DNA from: Durusdinium trenchii
Lineage: Eukaryota > Sar > Dinophyceae > Suessiales > Symbiodiniaceae
DNA length: 64,000 bases
Assembly (NCBI GenBank): GCA_963970005.1
Contig: CAXAMN010026450.1
Span: 577,102-641,101, forward strand
Direction of reading: 5' to 3'
In this document: piece by piece, positions 11,116 to 25,500 of the stretch
Position numbering within the stretch: position 1 is the stretch's first letter
How the letters are laid out: each line of letters begins with the position of its first letter
Notes under the pieces: generated by a model
Seen by the model: only the letters and a program-made list of their open reading frames with translations
What the model was told of the DNA's origin: nothing
Databases searched by the model: none
Program-made: the position numbers and the translations under genes

Positions 11116-13550
11116 CTACTCGAGACATAGCCAAACATGTTTAGCATAGCAAGACTGAAGCTTATGAACACCAAGAAGTTCAGCAATGCAACTTTTGTTT
11201 TCCATAATTTGCTGAAGGAAGTTTAGATGCGAAGCTTCTGAGTTACTATACGGAGAACTAGATGCGAGACTCACTGCAACCTGTGATGATTGGATGATTC
11301 TGGCTTCTCCTTCTGACAACCGAGAAGCTGCTTGACGTCATAGAAATTCCCGCTGTGTTGCATCTTCGGGCACTTGTTGAACCATGTGTCGAAATCCTTA
11401 TGGGGCCTGGCAAGGTACCCAAACTCCGGCTTCTTGCCCCGGTGGTCAAGATGGTTCGCAAAGCAATCAATTTTGTTTTGAACGGTTTTTATGTCTAGCC
11501 CCAAGTCTTGTATACGCACTGTCTTCGTGGATGTTCTGAGAACGCTCAGGCTTAGATTCAACAGAAAGCAGGCCAAACTACAGCAAACCTGCTGGGCAGC
11601 GCAGCAACCCCGCCTGGGGTGATTCGGTACAAATACCCATTTCTCCTCTTCAAGAAATCGTTCCTCACAAAAGCGCTGCTAAAACGCTAGGGGTGTGTCA
11701 ACATCATTGGCGCTGCCCGCTGACCAGCGAAGCAGGACCTGAAGGAGTTTGTCCAAGACTCCAGGCTTGTCCGTCCAAAGATCTTGTCCATAAGACTTCC
11801 CGCCACAAGTGTTGCACCACCTTGATCTGCTTCAGGGTCCTGGTGCAGATTTGGAATTTTGTTTAGACAAACAAACAGAGCATAACAAAGCCGGCCGGCT
11901 GGGTAAAACCAGATCGGGTCAGGCTGAGTTGTCAACAAGTCCAGACATGTCCAGCACTCTGCCAGGATGTCCTGTCTACCCATTCTGCCGTATAGCGAGG
12001 CCAACTCTGCAATCGTGAGTTGTAGATGTTCCTCAACAAACTCGCAAAAAAACCAGGCAGCGCGGTACTCAGAATGGTCTGCAACAGCTCCATACGCTGA
12101 CATGGATGTCCTGCGAGCGCAGGTGCTCCACAATGGCAATCAAAGTCGATGGTGAAGGAGAAGTTTCAATACCCAAAGCGGGCCACGCCTAATCATTGCA
12201 GTGAAACAAAAATGGATTCTTGATGGTTCTTGCTCAAAATGCTAGAAAGTCCTGGCATACTAAAGACGTCCGTAATGCAGTCTGTTCCATATTTGATTCG
12301 ACTAATGGCTTTTGTGGCCGACTCACCTGCCTGCGCGAATGGAGAGACAGAGGCATCAAAGTTGAACCTTTCTTCCACCTTCTCATGCTTCTCCGGAAGC
12401 CAAGCAAGATTCATAGGTACAACTTCTCCTCTTGTGGTCGGAAGCCTAAGACAGGGAGAAGCTAGACTAGGTGAGGTCATGATGCTCATGGCCTGAAGCT
12501 CTGCTGAGTCAAGCTGCCAGGGTTGCTTGCAAAGGAGCTGTGCAATTTCAGATGGTTCATTCTGGCCTTTGGTGCGACTGATTTGCAGAAAGTCTGGCAA
12601 ACTGCACACCAGTTTTGAAACGCAATGGTTTTTCTTGTCTAACTGTCTAATTAACATCTGTGGGTAGGGGGTCAGGCCTGTGTGCCTTCATATGCTATAT
12701 ATAACAATACCCCCCGCAGCCTAGCTTCTTCCAGGTTTCCAGAGGAACTGCGAATAGTATTCACCATGCGGCGCCAAAAGTGCCACCACCTCCCTTGCAA
12801 GATCTGGAGTGCTTGAGGCAGCTAGCAACCTGACATACAAGTAGATCAGAGAAAAGGAAGGAAACATACGCACATATTGACTCATACATGGAGAAGCATC
12901 GTGAACCACACGTGTTTCTAATTGTTTCACGAGATCAAACGCCTCACCAGCTCCTCACTGCAAAAGTCTTCTTGGAGCTCTTCCACTTGAAACACCGGAG
13001 CAGCTCCAAGAAGCATCCAAAATGCTTCCCAGGATGACGCCTGGTTGTGCGGGATTCGACGCATCCAACAAGAGAAACGCAACGAGATCCAACGCGAAAG
13101 CTCTTGCGGGAGACTTGGCATCCGCCTCTTTGCTCTCCGCCGCCTCTTCGCAATATGCAGAGGATGGAGCCAACCAATCCTGCGCAAGGAACAGTCCAAA
13201 AACTGTGCCACATCTCGCGAGGTCCAACAAGAAGCTCAGCGACAACCTGTTCCATGTCCAGCCAAATACAGCTATTTTGCACTTGATTCAATATTATTCA
13301 AAAAATATTCCAGTTTCAGCACTCAACCACAGAACTCTGACCACTTTAAATCAAGCCAAAGGGCAACTCCGACCACTTTGTCTACAAGTTTGCCAGGAAG
13401 TGGACTCACATGGAGCCCTGTGCGAGTTTTTCCACCCACCTTCCAATCAGAGTCAGCTGATGGGATGCAAACAATGTGGCAAACACGGCTGGTCAAAAAC
13501 ACATTTGCCTTCACAGCCTTGCACTCGGATGCGCCAGCGGAAGCCAACAC
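11116..13550 (-). CDS. Exon cluster, C-terminal part of the large gene (or a separate downstream gene)
   Basis: Open minus-strand exons lie at about 11150-11319 (NFLQQIMENKSCIAELLG), 11271-11576 (KPEFGYLARPHKDFDTWFNK), 11687-12139 (EEHLQLTIAELASLYGRMG, then YALFVCLNKIPNLH), 12193-12657 (CLRLPTTRGEVVPMNLAWL), 12721-12930 (DLAREVVALLAPHGEYYSQF), 12955-13245 (FALDLVAFLLLDASNPAQP) and 13335-13550 (TRTGLHVSPLPGKLVDKV). Their codon use, strand and spacing match the exons upstream. The segment LRLPTTRGEVVP resembles repeated elements in NO VEIN C-terminal tails, but weakly. A larger plus-strand frame at 13022-13588 is the antisense of one of these exons. Confidence 0.4.
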
Positions 13551-16500
13551 CTAGCGACGTCCGTTCTGTGGGAGGTTGCAAAGTTTGACCAAAGCAGAAC
13601 TCAAAACAAATGTCAGTTTGAGGTCACAGTGTCACATGTCTCACGCTGACCCAAATTCACAGTCAGGTCACCCACCATCCTGCGTCACTCGCTCTCAGCG
13701 TTTCAATGAGGGAGTCCTGCACGGCTGCAGGGCTGGAAAATGCAACCATCCAACCACTATTATTGCGGAATTGTTGTATTGGACATATGCAAGCAAACTC
13801 CAACAATTCTATCAATTTTGCATGGGTTGTCCACAACTGCAGAAATAACTACACCTGACATCAACTAACATATTGAAAACAATGGCAAGGCCATGCAATG
13901 CCATCATTGTCCTTCCTGTCTTGGTCGCAAATGCCAAGCAAATGTTTGAACTGCCTGAGTCACAACTGATGCCTCTCAACAAGTTTCAATCCTCCAACCG
14001 CAATGAAAGAGTTGGCAAACGGCATCGGAACAAATAAGTTGACTTGCCCAGACCGGCCTTGTTGCTAAGACCAGCTTCTCTGCTTCACTCGCTTCACCTC
14101 AGCCAGGGGTGCTGTGTGTCAACCACATTGAACGATATCGGAAACTGCTGCTGTTCAATGCAACGCTATACTGTACTCAGGTTCTCACCGTCTATGAAAC
14201 TCCCCACATATGTCCAATATGTCCAAGTAAAATTAACTATGTGTTTCTGCGACCTGAAGAATCTGAAGGACCACCATATGGAACGGAGCTTCAATCGCCA
14301 AAGGACTCTGGGTCAGCACAGGCAGGAGCACGTTCGCAAAGAAGGCCGAGCCATCAACTTGTTCAACTCCCAGTTGCACCAGGAATTCTCGAACCTAACC
14401 ATCGGCAAGAAAACGACTTGACTTTCCCGCACCAACGGATTGAGCTGCCCAGAACCCTGCAACCATCCTTAGTCAAGCTGCCTCTGGTCGAGCTTTTTGA
14501 GACAAGCGAGGGTCGAGGCGCTGCCCAGCAGCACCCAACAAGGCTTCGATGCCCACCATGTCAGGCGGCACGTCATAGACTTTGAAACCTCTGGCCTCGT
14601 GGAGATCCGACATCCAATGCTTGTAACCTTATTGCAATAAAGATCAAAAAAAAGATTGTTTCTAGCAGTATGCCCATATAATGAGTGATGTTTATGTCAA
14701 TATAACAATTATATAGTGTGTTGGTTTGGGTCGACTGTGTCAAGCTTTTGGAACCCACAGCACCATACCATCGGATGTTCAGCATTGCCTTCCACCCCTC
14801 CGCACTACCTTCGAGCCGGGATGACCCGTTCCGAGGGCGTCGGCCTCTTCAGCGGTCAAACACACCAGCTTGCCACCATCTGTCGGAACGATCTGCAAAT
14901 TGCGCACGTCTTCAGTCAATTGTCGCTTCTTCGTAGCTGCCATAGCTACGATCAACAGCAAAAGCTGCAACACCTCGATGTCCTCGGTGCTATGTCTCAG
15001 CTTCAGTCATCATACCTGCTTCTCTTGGTTGCCCCCGGCCGGCTTTGTTGAAATCAATGCATTGGCTTTGTTGAAATCAGAAGAAAAGCCCCTTAGGAAA
15101 AGGATGGAATTGGCATTCTTGTAGATTTGGCCAAGAAACTTCATCAGTGAGGCTGGCACTTCCCTGGTCGGCAACTTTCTGCGTGTGCAACCGTCCCATT
15201 GCCTGTTAGCACAAACGGTCTCCGATGCGATGTACCGCGTACCGTCATTGTACCGCCGCTTTCACGGTCCGTTAGCTGCAGTTTCACATCCTGGTTTCTG
15301 TGAGAGGACGGGAACGGATTTGACCCACGTAACCGACGTAACCCTCAAAGCCTTCAAGCAATCCAGGGCAATGTCTGCGTCCAGGACCTGAAAATGACAA
15401 GGACCGTCATACAAGAGTGTCAGAGAATCGAGTTGAGATATTGTTTTGGGACTTGTTGGAATCCTTCGCGTCTCCCGGAGCCCCTAAACCTCAGCAAAGA
15501 AATGAAGAGCTTGCAGCCCAGCAACAGGAACTCTAAGTCCTTCAGCAGCACGGGCTGGCATGCCACCGACTTCCACATAGCGATCAGCCTGGGGGCTGAA
15601 CAAGGCGCACAGAACTGTTCATCATGTGAGACACATTTGGACTGCTCACCATCCAACTTGGGCAAGCTGCTTGCGCCTTCGCAAGCGTAACACGCAGCTC
15701 CCAAAAACAAGGCAACATAGGACATAAACGTTTAGACTTCGGAAATAGTGAGGTGAGGTTTCTCAGGGTCTTTTGCCCTTGGAAAGATCTTGGCGGGGAA
15801 CTTAATTATTGTGTTTGCAAGGCAGCTAATGCGGTGTTATTTCTTGCTCAGACCGCCTTGACACGTTGCAAAACAGCACTGGGCAGGGTCTGTTGTCCAG
15901 CTTTGACGCCGCCAGTCCCACATTTCTGTGTCTCTATGTCACCAAAGGCCTGCGCCAGCAAAATGTCAATGGGTTGCTGGAGATGTGACAAGCTAGCCTC
16001 AATGGGTTGCTGTGAATTCCGACTGACAAACATGTCTTTCGGATTTGTTTTTTCCATCATCCCGGAGGAAATCTTTACTTGTGTTGAATTGCATTCGCAT
16101 ATGTGGTCCTTCCATTGATCAAGGCGATTCCTGTCAATTGACCAAGCCGAAAACCGTGTCTAGGAACGCAACGCCGACAAGGCTTGAGTCAAAGAATCTG
16201 CGCAAACACTGCACAGCCAATTGCCATCCCATCCCAGAAAGACTTCAAGATCGAGGTGGAAAGCCATGGCACTGGAACTCCTTCTGGAAGTTCTGCACGC
16301 ACAGCACGTCTCGGGGTGACCAATTCCAATCGCCATCGGGTCTCCTCAACGACAAACCACAGTGAATTACCATGAACTACCTACAGTATCGAGTTGCCCA
16401 TTACATATTGTTCAAGTGCGTGCGTCCAACAATAGGAACCCCCCATGACCACATATCATCAGACATCCAATGGCCCAATTTCTCTCGTTGCTGCAATCAT

Positions 16501-19500
16501 CTAAGGTTGGAACTTTCACTGGACAGTTCCAGAATGATCCGAGTTTCCTGCTCGCTCAAATCCTCATCCTCAAGGTCGCTCCCAAGATGAGAACCCTCCT
16601 TGGCTCCTGCAAATGGCCATCGGAAACGATTATTCCAATACATGAACTGCGCAAGTCAAGGTATGAGTAAGTGTATATTGGATGTTCTTGGACTTGGTGG
16701 TGTGCAAGCTTTGAGCATACACCCAAAATCACCCAGATTATACCAGATTCTTTGTCAGATTGAGGACTGAAGGCCGAGAATGTCACAGTGACAGGTGGCC
16801 ACGCATCTGCTCACAATCTGGCACCTGCTTGAACTGAATGGTTTGATTGTTGCATGAAAATTCATTGCGGAACATCCCGTTCAGTTTGTCATTTGTATGA
16901 ATTCATCGAAATGCGGAAATCCGGCAATACCTGAGGTATGCTGTGTCTTAAGCAGTTTGCTGTCCTGGACATGGAACTCGTACCAGAACAACAGCAACAT
17001 CCATCACCGCCCGGAGGATCTTTCCATCCGTCTCTTGGAAAAAGTCTGTAGCATCGCCTCCCAGAACACCGTAGGAACGCCGCTATGTACATGTACAGCA
17101 TTTGTCGAGTTTGTGGCAAAGGTGAGATGCGCAACAGTGGCCACAGGAAAGACCCAGTCCAAGTACAGGAAAAAGAATAATATATGTATATATAATTATA
17201 TATATATACCTGAGAAGGGAGGGGACGAAAGACAGTCCCTGTAAAACCTATATTTTTGTTGTTATAGGGTGAAATGAAAATAGCACTTATCTCTACTGCT
17301 GTTAGCCATGGGGAAGAAGAAGAAGTCACAAAGATGCAAAGCTTCGCATTGAGGCTCGATATGACAGAGCCTAGATACAAGGACTTAATCAATCAACACC
17401 CACTGATACTGGTCATAGGACATCAACAGTTCGGGGGAGTGCCCTCTTTCTTTTGGTTAAGGGGACTTTTCACGGTCAAAAAGGGCACCCCAAGCCCCAA
17501 GCAACTGTCCTCTACTCCTCTACCTGGACCCACAATCGGGTGAGCACGCCTCAGAAGTCATCTTTTGTGGATAGAAAAAGGACATCTTATATCAATATGC
17601 AATATGCCGTTGTAAAGATGAAGCCTGCAAATGTCCTGTTGACTACGCTATTTTTGATACCGTTTGTAGCCGCCTGGTTTTCAGCGTCATTTTACATCAC
17701 TCGCATCACCAAGACCCCCAAAACATAAAATTTAACTACCTTTTGGACGCCGGGACCGGCCCTGCGACCATACCCCCCCGCAGACACCCTATATTCACCT
17801 CGTCGCCCATCGACGACTCCAGCCTAGCGGCCTATTGGCTGGCTTTTGCAATATAAAGCTAGTGGCTTTCAATACGTATTGTCGTGGGTGCATAGGCAGT
17901 TCTTGTGGGGCGCTCTGCAGTGCTTGTCATGTGTCGGGCTGGTTTTGCGGCAGCAGTCACAGGAGGAATGCAAGCTGTACTTTCCAAACGCCTTTGTAGT
18001 AACTTTGTAGTCTGTCAGGTGGGCTTTCGTGTTACCGGCCGGGACGACACAGTTACATTGCAGAACAGGATGCTGAAAATGCAAAGGATAGTATGCTTAG
18101 TACTGGACAAATGGGAAAAAGAGATCTCCGAGGTGCATCGCATGAACAAAACACTGCCATCATCATGGGAAATTTGAATCCAATTTGTACTGCGATTGAT
18201 GCACCAATGTACCAGTGTATCACAGTGCAGCAAGCATCAGGCACTGGTGGATTGTTGTCCAATGATTCAGAACATGCCCCAAGTGGCCTTGTCGCGGTAT
18301 CGAGGTATAGAGAGGAACCAGTGCGTCACGAGCAGCTTCAATGCAATCTTCAAGTTGACTCCAAGCAGTTCCTTCCAAGTTTGGCATCAGGTCCAATTGG
18401 TCACATCCAGTCCAAAAACACCAAAGTTCAACTATACAACTTAGATAACTAACAGTAACTAACCAATTAATTCCAACTATATACAGTAATCCTGGTGATG
18501 GGGCTTCTATCCGTCTCTAAATTATATTAAATTATCAACGTTGGACTCTCAACACTCCAATGGTCCAACTGCATTGGCTGAGTTGAGGCCAGAGCCTGCT
18601 GCATTGGCATCTTCCAATCCAGCGGCCTTCAGGGCAGCTGCGGCAAAGATCTTGGCCGCTTCTCCATAGGCGTTTGGCACCTGATCCCGGATTTTCCTTA
18701 GCTGACGACTTTCGGACTTTGCGGTCGCGGTTACCATCTTGACTTGAACCCATTCGCAAGTGGGTGTGGCCAGAAACCCTGGTATGGATCGTTCCGCGCT
18801 GCAGTGAGAGTGATCCAAACCCTATGGATCAGAGCGCTGATCCAAGCCCTATGGATCAAACCGACAAGTCACTTGATCCAAGCCCCCGACATGAACACAT
18901 CTGCATGGTGGCACTTCACCCCACCGCTTTCTCACCAATTCACTGTGAACTGTGCAGGTGGTGGCTTCCCAGATCAAAGCCATCCTGTTTGTGGCAAGCC
19001 TGTTTTGAAGTTCTGGCCGCTGTGAATTTGGGCTCCACTGTCCACATATTGGGCATGGTTTGGCACTGAGCGGCGGCAATGAGTGTTGGGGCACATTCTT
19101 CCTCCAACTCAAGCACGCGATGCAAGAAGCCCAAGAAGGCCATCAGCTGGCCACGCATATTGGTGACTCCGTGGGCTCTCAAGACATTTTTAACAGGTGG
19201 TGGCTTCCGCTCTAGATTGGAGGCTCACTCCGAATACTGGTTAGTGGCTGCCGCTAATTCTGTTTGGCCTTCATATTGTGTTCTAGCACCTTCTTTAATA
19301 TGGGGTATTTGGGCTGGATTCTCCACTCACAGGGTTGCATAGCCTAATGGTAAAAGCGTTGGTTTCCAATTCTTCACTTCCACAGTGTGTGGGTTCAAGT
19401 CCCTACTGTGAATACACTTAGTGGCTTCCGGTAGTTAATTTTTGGCTGGAATGGGAAGTCAATTTGAAGTTGAGTCTAGTGGCTTCCGCTAAATCTGTGG

Positions 19501-22500
19501 TGGTGGTAATGCTGGTGATAGTGGTGAGTAGCAGTGGCAGCAGCAGCAAAGCTGTTGCAGGCAAGTGCAGTGGCAGTAGCAGAAGGAGTTGTGGCAGCAG
19601 AGGTGGTTGTAGTAGTGGTTTGTAGTAGCACTTAGTGGCTTCCGGTAATTAATTTTGGCTGGAATGGGAAGCCAATTTGAAGCTGAGTCTAGTGGCTTCC
19701 GCTAAATCTGTGGTGGTGGTAATACTGGTGATAGTAGTGAGTAGCAGTAGCAGCAGCAGTAAAGCTGTTGCAGTAGTAGCAGCAGGTGGCAAGTGCAGTG
19801 GCAGTAGCAGAAGGAGTGGTGGCAGGAGAGGTGGTTGTAGTAGTGGTGGCGGTGGTCGTGTGATCCAAGGGCTTGGATCACACACCCACCTTTTGATCCA
19901 TACCCCATGGATCGAGGTATGGATCGTGTGTGGGTTTGGGTGTGTGATCCAAGCCTTATGTTTCTGGCCGTAGCCAAGTAATTACCACTGCGTCTGCATC
20001 TGTTTCACCAATGCATCTTCAGAAGCGGCGCTTTTTCACACAGATTGTTGGTCCAGTCGAGCCGCTGGTTGAAAACTGCCTCTGTAATGGCTTCCCGGGA
20101 GGACGGGACCCTCCAATCTGCTTGGATCAGAAAGCGCAACCCATAGGATCGCAGCGGCAACCAGGCGTAGGCTTGCTCCACACCTGGCTGACGGAAAAGG
20201 AATAATGACGGCCGAGGCACTGACCTCAATTCGAGTAATTACTCAGTTGAGGTAGAAGTCTCCTTGGAATAATTTGGGTTGAAATAGCTTTGGAACCTCG
20301 TTCAAATCACAAGGCCTGCAGGCTTCTCTAGTCGGAAGGCCAGCTTCCTGAGCAACAACGTGAGCACGTGTCCAAGCATGGGGATAGCACCCTTGTTGGT
20401 GCGCCATCATAGTGGACCATGTTTGGGAAATTGGAGATAGATGGCAGTAGATGGGGCCGTCTAACATTCGCATCCAATCTATTAGCTACGTTGGCTATGC
20501 CCAAGGCACAGTTCTGTGATTGCTTCACCTTCAAGCTGCACTGGCTTTGTGTAGACCAACCAGCGCTCTTCCATCACTTCTTGCACCTTCAACGGACACG
20601 GCACAAGGGCCTGAAGGAGGTGAACATACTTGAACAACAGCAAAAGGATGGCATTCAACCCAAAGTAAGATCAATGAAAGAATCATTGCGGCCTCTGGTC
20701 AATTTTTGCCGCAAAGCAGAATTGAACATTACAAGTTCCGCGTCTTTATTTCTTTACATATTGTTTGAATTGTTGTTTTGTCGCGAACCGGTTTCCAGGC
20801 TTTCCTGACTCTTTCAAAATGGTGTCCTAACTCGGACGCTGGGGTTTCCCGATTCACGTTTCCCTGACTCCTCCCACAAGTAATGGCTTAATTCAACCAC
20901 GCTGCATCTGAAAGCTCCTCCGATTTCAGCTTGATCTCCTGCCAACTGGACAAGGATCGATTCAAGGAGAGCCTGCTCTCTTGGAGGACACCGTGTACAG
21001 TAAATACACTTTGTCTGCCCTGTGTTGTCCTTTGTCTTGACGAACGCTTTCCAACAATCAACAAATCTGAGACATGCTGGAACTTGCAATGTCTTCTCCT
21101 GGCAAGAGGCTTCACCAACTTCGGCTTCAAGCACCTCTTTTGTCATGGTTCGGGTTCTCCCGCTGTTTTTGTCAATAGCCTGCTTGGCAAAACAGAACCC
21201 GCCAACTACGTCGAAGACACGCTTTGCCGAATATACAAGAGAATCAAGTCTACCTGCACACATTCCAGTTTTTGAAGGAAAAGGAGAAGAGTTGGTCGCA
21301 TATCTTGCAAAGCTCTGGTAGCAACATCACTAGCTCGTAGACCGCGCTTCTTTAGCGGTCCTGGCTTGCGGAGGCCAAGCCCCAAGCAAAGAGTGGCAAA
21401 TCGAAAGGCAGCTGATCGCTTTCTGTTCTGATTCAAGAATCAGGCACTGAGACGCGTTGTGAAGCATAATGAAGCATATAGCTTTTGTCCGCAAACATGA
21501 ATCCCTCTCCTTCGGAACTGCTCAATGGGAGGACCAATTGAGTGCCAGTTTGTCTCGATACTGGAGTCACTGGAGTCAAAGGAAAAGGCAACAAAGATCC
21601 CAAGCCGTTCCTGGTCCGACATGTCTTTGTGTCTCCATGAATGCGGGCTTTGTGGTGGCACGAACAACTGACTTGGATATAGAAGCCCAGAAACAGGGCA
21701 TCGGCATCAAAGTGAAAATGAAATCGACCAGAATGGATCACCGGAGTAGCAGTCACCAAGAATACCTCAAAGATTACACAGAGCCCTGAATCACAAGCTT
21801 CGGCAACGCATTTACGTGCTTTCCGAAGGCGGGTGCTCTTACCAGTGTTCAGTTTTAAGCGATGGGATGCTTTGACTGACGGAGACGCCTTGAAATGCTG
21901 CCAAGCTACTGATTTGAAGCCAATGCCTTTTGCACCAATGAAGCGTTTCTCGCGCGCTTTTTTGGTAGATTTGTCAATGTCACAAATCGCCACCACGTTG
22001 TTCTCCTGCGGTGTTACTTGAATACTGGGAAGCACTGACACTAGCCCAACACCTTGTACTGAAGGGTGTTGATCCAACCTTGCCTATGGATCTGTTATGG
22101 AGATTCGCATGCTGCATGTATTCAATATTGGTACATTCAACTAAGGGAGACGTGCGGAGTGGTGATTTGCGATGCTGTGAAGTGCAACCTGGTGATTGTG
22201 CTGCGGTAACGTATGAACTGTGTATTATATATACCATTGCAGTAACTATAACGTGTTTTTGCTGGAAATCTCTGGAAGCCTCTATCTTGATGTTAACCAC
22301 TTAGCCCAACTCTGATGGTTTTGCCAAATATAAAACCTACAAAATGCAAAAGCAAAACACGGCAAATCCAAAAAGCAACAAATGCAAAATAAAAAAGCAT
22401 CCAAAAAGCGGAACAAAACACACACACACACAAATGAAACAGCAAAAGCAAACAAAAGCAAATCCAACAAGGAAAAAAAAGTGAAACAAACGACGAAAAA

Positions 22501-25500
22501 ACATAAAACGTCCCCGAAAGGCGCCAAAACGAAAAGGCAAAACAACATAATATGAAAAAAGAGTGAAACAACTAAAGGCAAGCAGAAAATCGAGAAGAAA
22601 CACAACTAAAAACGTGAAAACATGACGCCCCCCCACCCAACAAAAACATAGTGAAAAACACATGTGAAAAACTAGGACGCCATATTGCTTGTTCATGTTT
22701 GTTGCTCTTTGGATGTGTTTGTTGGCTTTGGTTGTTCATTTGCGTTTTTTTTTTAATATAGTATGCTCAAGATTCTCAGAGTTAGCCTGGGTCCGGCGAT
22801 GTAAACTCTATCTCTAACTTGTGTTCTCGGTCCTTACTTTTTCTCTAGATTCTAGACCGCTGTTCCCCGATATTCTTTGGAAATCCCTGCCAATCTCTAC
22901 CTCTCTCTACCTCTCCCCGCCAAACTCAAGTCTCTCTCCCTCTCTCTCTCTCTCTCCCGTTCTGCAATATGCTCTACAAGTTGTCTCGGTTGGGCCAGCA
23001 TGCCAAAATTCACGCGTCGGAAATCGCCAAACCCTCCAGCAACTGTCCACAACCTTCACACCGACAGGGCAACTGACTGGCTGGCCCATCAAGCATGCTG
23101 ACTGGCGCTCGAAAGAATATGCAATGAGCTAACTGGGTGGCAGGGTCCAATTTTAGGTAACTCGGAAGTTCTCAAACAGTTTATGAGGGCACCTGTCACG
23201 CATGGATTATTTTGGGACACCCTCTCCTGGAAGCCAGCTTCATTGTGTTCTACCACCAGCAGCCCATCCACCCTGGATGAAGTTTTGAAGCTGGTGAAGT
23301 CTGCAAAGTGATCTTTCCTGAAAAATCATCGTATGACCCGACGGGACTGTGCCAGTACAATCAAGCTATTGAAAATTGAAAGAGCACAGCAACACCATCC
23401 CCTGCCTGCTTTCGTAGGTCAGCCGCAGAGTCGGCTTCTCACCTCGCAGCAGCTTCAGTCTCAGCAACAAGTGGATTAATCTTAAGCTCCATGATGAACC
23501 TTCAGGATACTGACAGTCATCAACGTTCTGCAGCAACTCCAACAAGAAGTGAGCCTGTACAGCAACACAAAGCACTAATTCGGAATCCTCAAACTTGGCA
23601 TGGAAAAGGCTCTGCAAAATTCTGCAAATACATCTCAGCACCTTCGCAACGTTTTGCACAAGCATACAGCTGGCGCCTCGCCACTGTACAAATCCTCTGA
23701 CAATCGCTTCACAGCACCCTGCACCGTGGATTGCAATGCGCGAATGCCCTCATCTTCGGGCTCCTTCACCCAAACACGCTTGGCTAAGTCCACATCATTG
23801 TAGTCCACTTTCCTCACGTGGGATGCCCATGCCGCTCTTCGACAAGACTGTTGCAGTCAAGGCGCTTCATTGCGGCAATTCGCCAGCAAAGCTCCTTGCG
23901 GAGAACACCAAGCAAGGGTGCTTTCCCGAGCTGCACCACACTGACAGCATCTGACAGCGGTCCTCGTTGGTTTTCAAGTCCCCGGCCACTTTTGGAAAGG
24001 AAGCAACTGCAATGACTTCCTTTTGGTCTTCCTTCTTCCCGCCGTCCTGGCCCAAAAAAGTCAAAAGGTTTGACGCTTTCTTCAAGACGTGTCCGTAGAG
24101 GTTGCAATCAAAAGCCTTGACTATATACATGACTAGTTGGTTCACAATCACGGGACACTCTCAAACAGAGTGCTGAGTACTGACTATCTATCGAAGGCCT
24201 TGAAGGCATCTTCTGGGATAGCTTCCTCGAAATCTGTCAAATGTAGTGCAGGGCCCGTTGCTGCAATGGCAGTAGTCTTGACAGATTGCCAAGAGCGTTC
24301 TTTCCATTCATCGATTCCAAAATGATGCCCTAAGCGCTTCAAAGCCATCTGGGCGTCAAGGCAACATGAGTTCTCTGGGCTAAAGGCTGTACCTACCAGT
24401 GCCATGCGCGAACGTTCCAAGCATAAATACCCTGACGCAATGATGTCAAGTACCAGTTTGGCCACTTTGACCACCTGTCGCGGCAAAGCCGCAACTGCCT
24501 GCAGTACAAAATCCTCCGGGTTTGAGATGAAGACGTAACCATCTGTGATCGTTTCTGTCATTAGTTCAACTGGTGCTCTAGCCTGTTCCCGGACCAAACG
24601 AGCAACCACAATCCCAGCAAGGGCGCGCCCATCACCTGCCTTCATGGCAGTTGCCATGTTACTACTCTCACATTCCTCTGGCACGGGCAAGCGAACAAAC
24701 GTCCCATGGTTCAGCTCCATCAAGCATCCATCCTTCAACTTCTGCCGCAAAGCCAAGGTACACTCCCGAGACCTCAAAAACTCTGACAGACCCATGCCCA
24801 AAGCCCCATATGCCACGTCCCATTCTTCCAACGCTTCTGCCAGATCCAACAGCACTGGCGCCTGTAGCACTGCTTCCACCGCCTCGTCAACGAGATCAGT
24901 TCTATCCTGCCCGGTGGCAGTTTCCTGTAGTGGAGGCCGAAAATATCCTGCAGACGCGGCTGCACGGTGGAGTCGAAGTGTGTCCTCTCCATCAGAGGGT
25001 TCCCACAGTCTTTTGTCGTCTCGTTTTCGGTCAGCAGGACGGATCGCATCTTCCAACGCAGCATCTGTGATGCGTTCAATCTCTTTATCAGTCCTTGGCT
25101 CACAGCAGGGTGAAACATGGTGAAACCAGTTTCATAGATATGCCGCAACGAAAGGCACGACAGCAGTTGGTGAGTGACTCCCGCTTTGCAAGCAAGGCGC
25201 AAACATTGGGCAAACTGTTCCCTCGTACTCTGAAGGGTCAATCTCTTCCAAGCAGCATGACCAAGAGATTCCTTCAGATTCAGCAAAGCGAGCTCTACCA
25301 AAATGCATGGCCTGCGCGTGCCTTTGGGGCAATTAATCAATATGTAAAGAGACGTTATGTAAAGTCTGAGGTCCCAGCATGGGAAACACCTGAGGCCACG
25401 GAACGGCAGAAGGCCTCCAGTCCAGAATCAAGGCGTTGACAAATGAACTGGTTCATGGTTTCGGCATCCTTGGCATGTATACTACAAACATACACACACA

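Noticed and set aside
13022..13588. Plus-strand frame of 188 codons
   Set aside because: It is antisense to minus-strand exons at 12955-13550 that have better codon character and the same strand as the gene around them.
14109..14585. Plus-strand frame of 158 codons
   Set aside because: The minus strand carries two exons here with exact splice phase (14254-14394 and 14482-14588).
17453..17728. Plus-strand frame ending YITRITKTPKT, echoed at 46145-46579
   Set aside because: The similarity is explained by a shared dispersed DNA repeat rather than by a gene family.
24545..25123. Plus-strand frame of 192 codons rich in Ser/Arg
   Set aside because: It is antisense to the largest exon of the NO VEIN-like gene.
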